DNA of 64,000 bases, from NCBI RefSeq assembly GCF_020102855.1, contig NZ_JADHZD010000013.1, positions 1-64,000 on the forward strand, in the 5' to 3' direction. This document shows positions 29,029-37,646 of this stretch, in pieces. Origin of the DNA: Nocardioides lacusdianchii. Lineage in GTDB: Bacteria; Actinomycetota; Actinomycetes; Propionibacteriales; Nocardioidaceae. How positions within the stretch are numbered: the first letter of the stretch is position 1; the number at the start of each line of letters is the position of its first letter. The notes below the pieces were generated by a model. The model saw only the letters and a list, made by a program, of their open reading frames with translations, ran no database searches and was not told where the DNA came from. The position numbers were made by a program, and so were the translations under genes.

Positions 29029-29072
29029 CGGCGGGCGCCACCGGGAATCACAGGCCCCGGTGGCGTCCGCCG
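29029..29072 (+). terminator. 17-bp hairpin terminator
   Basis: CGGCGGGCGCCACCGGG (29029-29045) pairs with CCCGGTGGCGTCCGCCG (29056-29072), with one G-U pair and a 10-base loop. It ends the secreted-protein transcript before prfB. Confidence 0.75.
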
Positions 29073-29151
29073 TTGCCTGTGCCTGTCCCGATCGCCGGCG
29101 CCGGACCGCCGATCAGCAGCGCGCGTGGGTTTGCCCGTAGGCTTGGCTCTT

Positions 29152-30267
29152 GTGGCAGGCATCGACTACGAAGCAGAGATCAAGCAGCTCCAGGCGACGA
29201 TGAAGACCATCGGCTCGGTGCTGAACATCGACCGGATGCGCGGCGAGATCGCCGACCTCAGCGAGCAGGTCGCCGCGCCCGACCTCTGGGACGACGTCGA
29301 GAGCGCGACCCGCATCACCGGCCGCCTGTCCGCGCTCCAGGGCGAGCTCGACCGCTTCACCGGTCTCGAGTCCCGCATCGAGGACCTCGGCCTGATGGTC
29401 GAGATGGCCCGGGAGGAGGGCGACGCCGACTCGCTCGCCGACTCCGAGCGGGAGCTCAACCGGATCAAGAAGTCCGTGGAGTCCCTCGAGATCCGCACCC
29501 TGCTGTCGGGCGAGTACGACGAGCGCGAGGCGATCGTGACGATCCGCTCGGGCGCCGGTGGCGTCGACGCCGCCGACTTCGCCGAGATGCTGATGCGGAT
29601 GTACACGCGCTGGGCCGAGCAGCACAAGTACGGCGTCGAGGTCTACGAGGTGTCCTACGCCGAGGAGGCGGGCATCAAGTCCGCCGAGTTCGCCATCCAC
29701 GCGCCCTACGCCTACGGCACCCTCTCCGTCGAGGCCGGCACCCACCGCCTGGTGCGGATCAGCCCCTTCGACAACCAGGGCCGCCGCCAGACCTCGTTCG
29801 CAGCGGTCGAGGTGGTGCCCATGCTCGAGCAGACCGACGAGATCGAGGTCGACGAGAACGAGATCCGCACCGACGTCTTCCGCTCCGGCGGTCCCGGCGG
29901 CCAGTCGGTCAACACCACCGACTCCGCGGTCCGGCTCACCCACATCCCCACCGGCATCGTCGTGTCCTGCCAGAACGAGAAGTCGCAGCTGCAGAACAAG
30001 GCGTCCGCGATGGTCGTGCTCAAGGCCAAGCTCCTCGCCCGCAAGAAGGCCGAGGAGGCCGCGCTCAAGAAGGACCTGAAGGGCGACGTCCAGGCCAGCT
30101 GGGGCGACCAGATGCGCAACTACGTCCTCAACCCCTACCAGGTCGTCAAGGACCTCCGTACGGGCCACGAGTCCGGCAACCCCAGCGGTGTCTTCGACGG
30201 TGACCTCGACGACTTCATGGAGGCCGGCATCCGCTGGCGTCGCGGGGCGGACAAGGCCGACGCCTGA
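29152..30267 (+). CDS. prfB: Peptide chain release factor 2
   Basis: 371 residues from GTG 29152. It shows the RF2-specific anticodon-like SPF ([16 protein letters not shown]) and the catalytic GGQ ([18 protein letters not shown]). It releases peptides at UGA and UAA. There is no internal UGA frameshift site: the frame is continuous, as usual for actinobacterial prfB. A TAGGCT -10-like box at 29138-29143 lies eight bases before the GTG, so the mRNA is probably leaderless. It opens the conserved block prfB-ftsE-ftsX. Confidence 0.95.
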   Translation: MAGIDYEAEIKQLQATMKTIGSVLNIDRMRGEIADLSEQVAAPDLWDDVESATRITGRLSALQGELDRFTGLESRIEDLGLMVEMAREEGDADSLADSERELNRIKKSVESLEIRTLLSGEYDEREAIVTIRSGAGGVDAADFAEMLMRMYTRWAEQHKYGVEVYEVSYAEEAGIKSAEFAIHAPYAYGTLSVEAGTHRLVRISPFDNQGRRQTSFAAVEVVPMLEQTDEIEVDENEIRTDVFRSGGPGGQSVNTTDSAVRLTHIPTGIVVSCQNEKSQLQNKASAMVVLKAKLLARKKAEEAALKKDLKGDVQASWGDQMRNYVLNPYQVVKDLRTGHESGNPSGVFDGDLDDFMEAGIRWRRGADKADA

Positions 30268-30328
30268 GTCCGGCAGCGCCCCGGGCGCGTTTCGGGTCTG
30301 CGTCCACCACTGACGTAGCCTCGACGCC

Positions 30329-31018
30329 GTGATTCGCTTCGAGAAGGTCACCAAGGCCTACCCCGGCCATCCCCACCCCGCCCTGGACAACATCTCGGTC
30401 GACGTGGAGAAGGGGGAGTTCGTCTTCCTGGTCGGGTCCTCGGGCTCCGGCAAGTCGACCTTCCTGCGGCTGGTGCTCCGGGAGTACCGACCCACGTCGG
30501 GTCGGGTCTACGTCGCGGGCAAGGAGATCAACCGGCTTGCCAGCTGGAAGGTCCCGCGGCTGCGCCGCGACATCGGCACCGTCTTCCAGGACTTCCGGCT
30601 GCTGCCCAACAAGACGGTGACCGAGAACGTCGCCTTCGCGCTCCAGGTGATCGGCAAGTCGCGCAAGGAGATCAAGGACCTGGTCCCCGAGACGCTCGAG
30701 CTGGTCGGGCTCAGCGGCAAGGGCGACCGGATGCCCGACGAGCTCTCCGGCGGCGAGCAGCAGCGCGTGGCCGTGGCCCGCGCGTTCGTCAACCGGCCGA
30801 TGATCCTGATCGCCGACGAGCCGACCGGAAACCTCGACCCGACCACGTCGGTCGGGATCATGAAGCTCCTCGACCGCATCAACCGCACCGGCACCACCGT
30901 GGTCATGGCGACCCACGACTCCGGGATCGTCGACCAGATGCGCAAGCGCGTCATCGAGCTCGAGAACGGACACGTCGTGCGCGACCAGGCGCAGGGCGTC
31001 TACGGCCACCAGACCTGA
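30329..31018 (+). CDS. ftsE: Cell-division ABC ATPase FtsE
   Basis: 229 residues from GTG 30329. Walker A is [11 protein letters not shown], the signature is [14 protein letters not shown], and Walker B is [13 protein letters not shown]. FtsE powers FtsX to switch on septal peptidoglycan hydrolases. A TAGCCT -10-like box (30316-30321) lies seven bases before the start, suggesting its own leaderless promoter. ftsX follows after 57 bp. Confidence 0.95.
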   Translation: MIRFEKVTKAYPGHPHPALDNISVDVEKGEFVFLVGSSGSGKSTFLRLVLREYRPTSGRVYVAGKEINRLASWKVPRLRRDIGTVFQDFRLLPNKTVTENVAFALQVIGKSRKEIKDLVPETLELVGLSGKGDRMPDELSGGEQQRVAVARAFVNRPMILIADEPTGNLDPTTSVGIMKLLDRINRTGTTVVMATHDSGIVDQMRKRVIELENGHVVRDQAQGVYGHQT

Positions 31019-31075
31019 CCGGACCCGGCGGTCACCCCCAGATCTCCGACGCAACAGATCGAGAGCCTTCCCTCC

Positions 31076-31987
31076 ATGCAGCTTCGCTACGTCTCCTCCG
31101 AGCTCGGCCAGGGCCTGCGGCGCAACGTGTCCATGCACCTCGCCGTGGTGCTGACCCTCTTCGTCTCGCTCACGCTCGTCGGCGTCGGCGTCCTGTTCAA
31201 CCAGCAGGCGTCCAAGGCGGCCGACCACTGGGGCAACCAGCTCCAGATCACGGTCTACCTGTGCCGGGTCAACGACAGCAGCGCGGTGTGCCCCAACGCG
31301 GTCACCGACGCGCAGAAGACCGAGATCGCCGCGGTCGTCGAGGACAACCCCGAGGTCGCGGACTACCACTTCGAGTCCAGCGAGCAGGCGCTCGGGAAGG
31401 CCCGCGAGCTCTACGGCGACGAGCTCTTCACCGGTGAGAACCCCGCGATCACCGCCGAGGACATGCCGCAGACGTTGTGGATCACCCTGCAGGACCCGGA
31501 CGAGTACGAAGGCATCACCAGTGCGGTGCAGGGCCTCGACGGCGTCTCCAAGGTGCGCGACATGCGCGAGCAGGTCGCCCCGATCCTGGAGTCGATCAAC
31601 ATGCTCCAGTGGGTCGCGCTCGGCACTGCGGCCTTCCTGGTGTTCGCCGCCCTGCTCCTGGTGGCCAACACGATCAGGCTCGCGGCCTTCGCGAGGCGCA
31701 AGGAGATCGGCATCATGCGGCTGGTGGGCGCCTCCACGCTCTACATCGCGCTGCCCTTCCTCCTCGAGGCCCTGGTGACCGCGCTGATCGGCGTCGTGCT
31801 GGCCGGCGGTGCGCTCTGGGGCTTCATGTACTTCGGCATCGACGAGCTCTCCGCGAACCGGCTGAAGTTCGTCCCGTGGATCGGCTGGGACGAGTTCTGG
31901 CTGGCCGCAGGGTCGGTCGCGATCCTCGGTCCGCTGCTCACCTTGCTCCCGACACTCGTGTTGACGCGCAAATACCTCAAAGTGTGA
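31076..31987 (+). CDS. ftsX: Cell-division membrane protein FtsX
   Basis: 303 residues. The first membrane helix is around residues 20-42 (VVLTLFVSLTLVGVGVLFNQ). A large extracellular domain follows, with two Cys (VYLCRVNDSSAVCPNA) typical of actinobacterial FtsX. Three more helices start near residue 175 (ALGTAAFLVFAALLLVANTI), 220 and 280. The extracellular domain contacts a coiled-coil peptidoglycan hydrolase; the next gene encodes just such a protein. Confidence 0.94.
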   Translation: MQLRYVSSELGQGLRRNVSMHLAVVLTLFVSLTLVGVGVLFNQQASKAADHWGNQLQITVYLCRVNDSSAVCPNAVTDAQKTEIAAVVEDNPEVADYHFESSEQALGKARELYGDELFTGENPAITAEDMPQTLWITLQDPDEYEGITSAVQGLDGVSKVRDMREQVAPILESINMLQWVALGTAAFLVFAALLLVANTIRLAAFARRKEIGIMRLVGASTLYIALPFLLEALVTALIGVVLAGGALWGFMYFGIDELSANRLKFVPWIGWDEFWLAAGSVAILGPLLTLLPTLVLTRKYLKV

Positions 31988-32008
31988 TCCGCGGGGGTTA
32001 GCGTCTGG

Positions 32009-33325
32009 GTGTTCCCTTCCCCGAACACAAAGGCTTCCCCGGTGCGTTCCTTCCCCCGTACCGCTCATCGCCGCACGGCTGCAGCACTTGTCGCCGTCAT
32101 GGCCCTGGGTGTCTCCGCCGCGCACGCCGACGACCTCAAGGACAAGCAGGACAAGGTCGAGCGGCAGCTCGAGAGCGCCCAGGACGACCTCGGCGAGTCG
32201 AGCTCGCAGCTGCGGCGCGCCAGTGCGCGCCTCGAGGCGGCCCAGGCCCAGCTCGCCGACGCCAAGACCCAGCTGGCCACGGCGCGCGGCAAGGTCGAGG
32301 TCGCCCGCGAGCGTGACGCCCAGATGCAGGCAGAGCTCACCGCCGCCGAGGCCGAGCTGGCGTCCGCCGAGGCCGCGCTGGAGCAGGGCCAGGTCGATCG
32401 CGAGGAGCAGCGCGAGCGCGTGGCGTCCACGATCGCCGACATGTACTCCGAGGGCGACCCCGAGCTGATCGCCTTCTCATCGCTCATCGACGCCGAGACG
32501 ACCGAGGAGCTCACCCGCCGCGACGGCGTACGCGACGTCATCGTCGGGCAGGAGGCCCGGGCGTACGACGAGCTCACGGCCGCCGAGGTGCTCCTCGAGG
32601 TCCGCGAGCAGCAGGTCACCGAGGCCCGCGACGACGTGGCCGCCAAGCGCGAGGCTGCCGCCGAGCACCTCACCCTCATGCAGCAGCTCGAGGCCGAGGA
32701 GCAGTCGGCCAAGGACTCCGTCGTCTCGATGGTCGTCGAGCGCCGCGACGCCCGGGTGGGCGCCCGCGAGGCCCGTGCGGCCGACGTGGCCAAGCTCCGC
32801 AAGCTCCAGCAGGAGCAGGAGCGGATCGAGGAGATGCTGCGCAAGCGCGCCCTCGCCGCCCTGCGCCGCCAGCGCGCGAAAGCAGCGAAGGCCCGGTCAC
32901 AGGCGCGCTCGCAGGCGGCCGCCCCGAGCCCCGGGCTGCTGGCCTACCCGGTCGACGGCTACGTCACCTCGCCGTTCGGCTACCGCACGCACCCGATCTA
33001 CAAGTACTGGGGCCTCCACGACGGCATCGACTTCGGGGGAGGCTGCGGCACCCCGCTCCGCGCGTCCGCGCCGGGACGGGTCGTCGCGTCGTACTCGAGC
33101 TCGGTCTACGGCAACCGGCTGATCATCGACCACGGCGTGCTCAGCGGGCGCGGTGTCGCCACGATCTACAACCACGCCAGCGGCTACAACGTCGGCGTGG
33201 GCGACCGGGTGGCCGAGGGACAGGTCATCGGCTTCGAGGGCAGCACCGGCTGGTCCACGGGCTGCCACCTGCACTTCACCGTCATGGCCAACGGTCAGGC
33301 CGTCGACCCGATGAACTGGATGTAA
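32009..33325 (+). CDS. Coiled-coil M23 (LytM) peptidase, FtsEX-linked
   Basis: 438 residues from GTG 32009; an alternative GTG at 32042 would still leave the signal peptide (TAAALVAVMALGVSAAHADD). Two long coiled-coil stretches (about residues 40-130 and 180-290, with EAAQAQLADAKTQLATARGK) precede a LytM domain. There SPFGYRTHPIYKYWGLHDGI carries the first zinc His, and the domain ends with TGWSTGCHLHFTVMANGQAV, where HLHF is the conserved zinc and catalytic pair. The arrangement is that of EnvC or actinobacterial RipC-like partners of FtsX. A TAGCGT box (31999-32004) just ahead fits a leaderless start. Confidence 0.9.
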   Translation: MFPSPNTKASPVRSFPRTAHRRTAAALVAVMALGVSAAHADDLKDKQDKVERQLESAQDDLGESSSQLRRASARLEAAQAQLADAKTQLATARGKVEVARERDAQMQAELTAAEAELASAEAALEQGQVDREEQRERVASTIADMYSEGDPELIAFSSLIDAETTEELTRRDGVRDVIVGQEARAYDELTAAEVLLEVREQQVTEARDDVAAKREAAAEHLTLMQQLEAEEQSAKDSVVSMVVERRDARVGAREARAADVAKLRKLQQEQERIEEMLRKRALAALRRQRAKAAKARSQARSQAAAPSPGLLAYPVDGYVTSPFGYRTHPIYKYWGLHDGIDFGGGCGTPLRASAPGRVVASYSSSVYGNRLIIDHGVLSGRGVATIYNHASGYNVGVGDRVAEGQVIGFEGSTGWSTGCHLHFTVMANGQAVDPMNWM

Positions 33326-33356
33326 GGCGCTGGACACCGCCTGAGAGAATGGCTCC

Positions 33357-33836
33357 ATGGCGAAGGAGCAGGGCCAGAAGATGGTCGCGCAGAACAAGAA
33401 GGCCCGCCACGACTACCACATCGAGGACACCTGGGAGGCCGGGCTGGTCCTCATGGGCACCGAGGTGAAGTCGTTGCGCCAGGGCCGCGCGTCCCTCGTC
33501 GACGGCTTCGGCGAGATCGACAACGGCGAGGCCTGGCTGCTCGGCGTGCACATCCCGGAGTACAGCCAGGGCACCTGGACCAACCACTCCGCGCGTCGCC
33601 GCCGCAAGCTGCTGCTCAACCGGTCCGAGATCGACAAGATCGAGCGCAAGATCACCGACAAGGGCTACACGATCGTCCCGCTCGCCCTCTACTTCAAGGA
33701 CGGCCGCGCGAAGGTCGAGATCGCGCTCGCGAAGGGCAAGAAGTCCTACGACAAGCGCCACACCCTCGCCGAGCGCACGGCCAACCGCGAGAAGGTGGAG
33801 GCGGTGCAGCGGAGGCTCAAGGGTCACCGGGACTGA
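33357..33836 (+). CDS. smpB: SsrA-binding protein SmpB
   Basis: 159 residues. The motif series [38 protein letters not shown] and [11 protein letters not shown] with a basic tail is diagnostic. It binds tmRNA and brings it to stalled ribosomes; the tmRNA gene lies 2.7 kb downstream. A GAGAAT -10-like box (33345-33350) lies six bases before the ATG. The amidohydrolase gene follows after 4 bp. Confidence 0.96.
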   Translation: MAKEQGQKMVAQNKKARHDYHIEDTWEAGLVLMGTEVKSLRQGRASLVDGFGEIDNGEAWLLGVHIPEYSQGTWTNHSARRRRKLLLNRSEIDKIERKITDKGYTIVPLALYFKDGRAKVEIALAKGKKSYDKRHTLAERTANREKVEAVQRRLKGHRD

Positions 33837-33840
33837 CCCG

Positions 33841-34719
33841 GTGAGGGACCCTGCCGCGTTCACCGAGTCGCTCGGGCTCCCGGGCCTGCTCGACCTCCAC
33901 ACCCACTTCGTGCCGCCGCGGGTGATGGCCAAGGTGCGCGCGCAGTTCGACGCCGCCGGCCCGCTCATCGGCCGACCGTGGCCGCTGCACTACCGCGACT
34001 CCGACGAGGTGCTGGTGGAGACGCTGCGCTCGTTCGGCGTACGCCGATTCACCGCGCTGCCCTACGCCCACAAGCCCGAGATGGCCGAGTTCCTCAACGA
34101 CTGGGCCGCCGGTTTCGCCGCGCGGGTGCCCGAGGCGCTCGTGTGCGGGACCTTCTTCCCCGAGCCCGGCGTGGCGGCGTACGTCGCCTCCCGCTCCGCC
34201 CCTTCAGCGCACCGGGTGGAGGTCTGGAAGGTGCACGTGCAGGTCGGCGCGTTCGACGTCACCGACCCGTTGCTCGACGAGGCGTGGGGGATCGTCGCCG
34301 ACACCGGCACCCCGGTCGTGCTCCACGCCGGGAGCGGCCCCGTGGCCACCGAGCACACCGGACCCGCGCCGGTCGCCGCGCTGCTGGCGCGCCACCCGCG
34401 GCTGCGGCTGGTGATCGCGCACGCCGGCGCACCGGAGTACGCCGAGTTCCTCGCCCTGGCGGAGGCCCACGAGCGGGTGGCGCTGGACACCACGATGGCC
34501 TTCACGCCGTTCTTCGAGGAGATGGGCGGCGCCTACCCTCCGGCGCTGCTGCCGCGGCTGCGGGACCTCGGGCTGGCCGGCAAGGTGCACCTCGGGAGTG
34601 ACTTCCCCAACATCCCCTACCCCTACTCCATCCAGCTCGACGCGCTCGAGCGGCTGGACCTGGGCGAGGAGTGGCTGCGCGCGGTGTGCTGGACCAATAC
34701 CGAGGCCCTGCTCGGATAA
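33841..34719 (+). CDS. Amidohydrolase-2 family metal-dependent hydrolase
   Basis: 292 residues from GTG 33841, four bases after smpB. The barrel motifs are LDLHTHFVPPRV (metal His-x-His), VVLHAGSGPV, LVIAHAGAPEYAEF and HLGSDFPNIPYP (late Asp). The substrate cannot be read; relatives act on carboxylated ring compounds or as putative hydrolases. Close coupling to smpB is common in actinobacteria without any known functional link. Confidence 0.85.
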   Translation: MRDPAAFTESLGLPGLLDLHTHFVPPRVMAKVRAQFDAAGPLIGRPWPLHYRDSDEVLVETLRSFGVRRFTALPYAHKPEMAEFLNDWAAGFAARVPEALVCGTFFPEPGVAAYVASRSAPSAHRVEVWKVHVQVGAFDVTDPLLDEAWGIVADTGTPVVLHAGSGPVATEHTGPAPVAALLARHPRLRLVIAHAGAPEYAEFLALAEAHERVALDTTMAFTPFFEEMGGAYPPALLPRLRDLGLAGKVHLGSDFPNIPYPYSIQLDALERLDLGEEWLRAVCWTNTEALLG

Positions 34720-34753
34720 GAGCCCTCTCAGGATCCGTCGATAGGTTCTCCGG

Positions 34754-36514
34754 GTGGAACCTGGCACCTGGATCGACATCCTTCTCGTCCTCGCGTTCAT
34801 CCTCGTGGGCGGTGTGTTCGCCGCGACCGAGATCGCGCTGGTCTCGCTGCGCTCCGGACAGGTGGACCGGTTGGAGACCGAGGGCGGGCGCGGTCACTCC
34901 GTGGCGTCGCTGGCCCGCGACCCCAACCGGTTCCTCTCGGCGGTGCAGATCGGCGTCACGGTGGCGGGCTTCTTCTCGGCCGCCTTCGGCGCCTCGACCC
35001 TCGCGCCGTCCTTCGCGCCGGTCTTCGAGGGTCTCGGCCTCCCGGGCCCGGACACGGTGTCGCTGGTCGTGACGACCCTCGTCGTGTCCTACCTCTCGCT
35101 CGTGCTCGGCGAGCTCGTGCCCAAGCGGCTCGCGCTCCAGCGCTCGGTGGGCGTGGCCAAGCTCTTCGCCCCGCCACTGGGCCGCTTCGCCACCGTGATG
35201 ACGCCCGTCATCTGGCTGCTCTCGCTCTCGACCAACCTCCTCGTCCGCCTGCTCGGCGGCAACCCCGACGCCTCAGGAGACGAGGTGGACGAGGAGGAGC
35301 TGCGGATGATGATCTCGGGCCACGAGGACATCCCGGAGGGCGAGCGCCGCCTCGTCGACGACGTCTTCGAGGCCGGCGACCGCTCGCTGAGCGAGGTGAT
35401 GAAGCCGCGCGGCGACGTCGCCTTCCTCGCCGGTGACCTCACCCTGGCCGAGGCGGTCGCGGTGATCGTCACCGAGCCCTACACGCGCTACCCGGTCACG
35501 GGGGAGTCGTTCGACGAGATCCTGGGCTACCTCCACCTGCGCGACGTGCTCGGGCGTGCCGACGACCACAGCACCCCGGTGGCCGACATCGTCCGTGACC
35601 TGCCGGTGCTGCCGCGCACGAACCGCGTGCTGCCCTCGATCGACCAGCTGCGCAGCCAGGGGGCCCACATCGCGCTGGTCGTCGACGAGTACGGCGGCAC
35701 CGACGGCATCGTGACCCTCGAGGACCTCATGGAGGAGCTCGTCGGCGAGATCCACGACGAGTACGACCGCGACGCCGAGATCGCCGCCTCGGCCGACCCC
35801 GAGACGGTCGACGCGGGCCTGACAATCGAGGAGTTCAGCGACCGCACCGGTGTCGAGCTGGTGGACGGGCCGTACGAGACGGTGGCCGGCTTCGTGCTCC
35901 ACCGCCTGGCCCGGATGGCCGACGTGGGCGACAAGGTCCCGGTCGCCGAGCACACCCTCGAGGTGGCCGAGGTCGACGGGCACCGCATCACGCGCGTACG
36001 CGTCCACGAGCCGGTGGAACCCGGCGTGCCCGCCGAGGTCGGCGACGCCCACCTGGGCGCCCAGCAGGTCGCCTTCGCCCGCCACTTCGCCGTGTGGGGG
36101 CTCTTCCTTCCAGACGAGGCGGTGGCGAACCACGCCGACGGTCACGTGCACGGCCACGGCTGGCTGGTCCGCTTCCGCTGGCAGCCCGATGGTGGCCTCC
36201 TGGTGCGCGCCGACCACCGGATGACGAGCGAGCGGCTCTTCGTCATCACCCCCGACGGCCGGGAGGAGTCCGCCGACCTCGACGTCCCCGCCGAGGCGAT
36301 GGTGACCCCGCCGGAGGCCACGTCCGAGGAGAAGGCGGCCATCGAGCGCGACTATCGCACCGCCTGGACGGGCTACCACCACGCGATCGCGGAGCGGGGG
36401 CTGACCTTCGACACCGGCAGCGTCCCGCACACGCTCCCGTCCGGCTCCGACCGCCAGGTCTGGCGCCTCGACGACGGTGAGTGGCACAGCGATCCGGTGC
36501 TCGCGGCGGAATAG
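34754..36514 (+). CDS. CNNM/HlyC-CorC membrane protein with an extra C-terminal domain
   Basis: 586 residues from GTG 34754; a TAGGTT box at 34742-34747 ends six bases before it (leaderless). The N-terminal DUF21 part has three to four helices (ILLVLAFILVGGVFAATEIA). The CBS pair includes EVMKPRGDVAFLAGD and YPVTGESFDEILGYLHLRDV. The CorC_HlyC transport-associated domain has GIVTLEDLMEELVGEI and YETVAGFVLHRL. The family is linked to Mg/Co efflux. About 160 residues (from roughly residue 425) extend past the usual end, with HADGHVHGHGWLVRFRW and a final Trp-rich tail. I do not recognise that domain. Confidence 0.85.
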   Translation: MEPGTWIDILLVLAFILVGGVFAATEIALVSLRSGQVDRLETEGGRGHSVASLARDPNRFLSAVQIGVTVAGFFSAAFGASTLAPSFAPVFEGLGLPGPDTVSLVVTTLVVSYLSLVLGELVPKRLALQRSVGVAKLFAPPLGRFATVMTPVIWLLSLSTNLLVRLLGGNPDASGDEVDEEELRMMISGHEDIPEGERRLVDDVFEAGDRSLSEVMKPRGDVAFLAGDLTLAEAVAVIVTEPYTRYPVTGESFDEILGYLHLRDVLGRADDHSTPVADIVRDLPVLPRTNRVLPSIDQLRSQGAHIALVVDEYGGTDGIVTLEDLMEELVGEIHDEYDRDAEIAASADPETVDAGLTIEEFSDRTGVELVDGPYETVAGFVLHRLARMADVGDKVPVAEHTLEVAEVDGHRITRVRVHEPVEPGVPAEVGDAHLGAQQVAFARHFAVWGLFLPDEAVANHADGHVHGHGWLVRFRWQPDGGLLVRADHRMTSERLFVITPDGREESADLDVPAEAMVTPPEATSEEKAAIERDYRTAWTGYHHAIAERGLTFDTGSVPHTLPSGSDRQVWRLDDGEWHSDPVLAAE

Positions 36515-36590
36515 CGTTCGCCGCCTGTCGGTTGAGGCACGTAGACTGTGGGTGCAGGCCAGCGCCACCGGTCTGCTTGACAACACAAGA

Positions 36591-36957
36591 GGGGCTGATC
36601 GGTTTCGACTTGGGACGTTAGTTCCAGGAGAAGCGGGTCGAGAAGCCAGCGTCATCTCGTAAACGACCGCTGGAAACCACAGTTGCCAACACCAATCGCA
36701 ACGACTTCGCTCTCGCTGCCTGAGCAGTGATCGAAGGGTCTGACCGGGCATCCGTCTCCGTCCCGGACCCAGGCCTCATCTAGGAGACTTGCTGGTCGCT
36801 CTCTGTCAGGAGGGGCGGCCGGGACTCAATCCTGACTGAGCCTGTCGGTGACCTGTCCGTGGGAGCACCGAGGCCGAGAAAAGCGACATCACGGACTGCA
36901 CCCGGAGAAGACCTGGATCGACGCTCGAGGACCGGGGTTCGATTCCCCGCAGCTCCA
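36591..36957 (+). ncRNA. ssrA: tmRNA (ssrA), tag peptide ANTNRNDFALAA
   Basis: The 5' end GGGGCUGAUC pairs with the 3' tRNA-like end CAGCUCC-A; the T-arm GGGGUUCGAUUCCCC precedes it. The tag frame resumes at GCC 36685 and gives Ala-Asn-Thr-Asn-Arg-Asn-Asp-Phe-Ala-Leu-Ala-Ala, with stop UGA at 36721-36723. The ALAA ending is the classic degradation signal. The 3' CCA is not encoded: CGC follows the discriminator A. A strong terminator follows after 15 bp. It works with SmpB (33357). Confidence 0.96.
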
Positions 36958-36972
36958 CGCGCAGCCCTCTTG

Positions 36973-37010
36973 ACGAGAGCCGTCCCGACACCAGTCGGGG
37001 CGGCTCTCGT
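36973..37010 (+). terminator. tmRNA terminator hairpin
   Basis: ACGAGAGCCGTCCCGAC (36973-36989) and GTCGGGGCGGCTCTCGT (36994-37010) form a 17-bp stem with one G-U pair and an ACCA loop. Confidence 0.85.
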
Positions 37011-37136
37011 GCGTGGTCTGCCGCAGGGTTCCGGTCATCGTGCGTCGTCCCCGGGTGGTTCCTTACCCAACTCGGGCGAAGCGGCCGAGACAGCCGCGAT
37101 GGAGTGTGGGAGACCCCACCCGAGAAGGCCCCCGCC

Positions 37137-37628
37137 ATGATCCGACCCGCTGCCTCCATCCCGCTCCTCGCCCTGGCCGCCGCGCTCCTGTCAGCGCCTG
37201 CCGCGACAGCCGAGCCTCCCACGCCCACTGATCCGACGCCCGAGATCATCGCTGCCGGAGACGCGTGCTCGTTCCCACTGTCGGTGGTGGCCACGGGCAA
37301 GGAGGGATTCAACGACCTGCCTCACAACCCCCAGTTCTCCGCGATCGCCCCGGCCCCCGGGCTCAGGCTCACGGTCACCAATCTCAGCGACCCCGACAAC
37401 GCGGTCACGGTCAACGCCTCGGGAGCGTTCCGGTTCGTCGACCTGGCTGACGGGAGCACCGAGATCAGGGCGAGCGGGCACAACTTCCTCTACGCCGAGA
37501 CCGACATCGGCGCGACGGCTCTCGCCACCACGGGGCCGGTCGTCCTCCAGATCTCGGCAGACGGTGACTTCGTGGGGATGGACGTCAGTCGGGCACGGGT
37601 CAGGGACCTGTGCGCAGAGCTGGGCTGA
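37137..37628 (+). CDS. Small secreted protein, unknown
   Basis: 163 residues from ATG 37137. The signal peptide is IPLLALAAALLSAPAATAEP. The mature part is a compact beta-rich domain with two Cys (GDACSFPLSV near residue 40 and RDLCAELG at the end) that could form a disulfide. The pattern ...CSFPL.V...GKE... is common among secreted actinobacterial proteins of unknown function. It is followed after 18 bp by the S9 peptidase gene, likely on the same transcript. Confidence 0.65.
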   Translation: MIRPAASIPLLALAAALLSAPAATAEPPTPTDPTPEIIAAGDACSFPLSVVATGKEGFNDLPHNPQFSAIAPAPGLRLTVTNLSDPDNAVTVNASGAFRFVDLADGSTEIRASGHNFLYAETDIGATALATTGPVVLQISADGDFVGMDVSRARVRDLCAELG

Positions 37629-37646
37629 GCGCCCCAGGACGAGACC

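Noticed and set aside
29152..30267. Programmed frameshift in prfB
   Set aside because: The frame is continuous with no in-frame UGA near codon 25, as in other actinobacteria.
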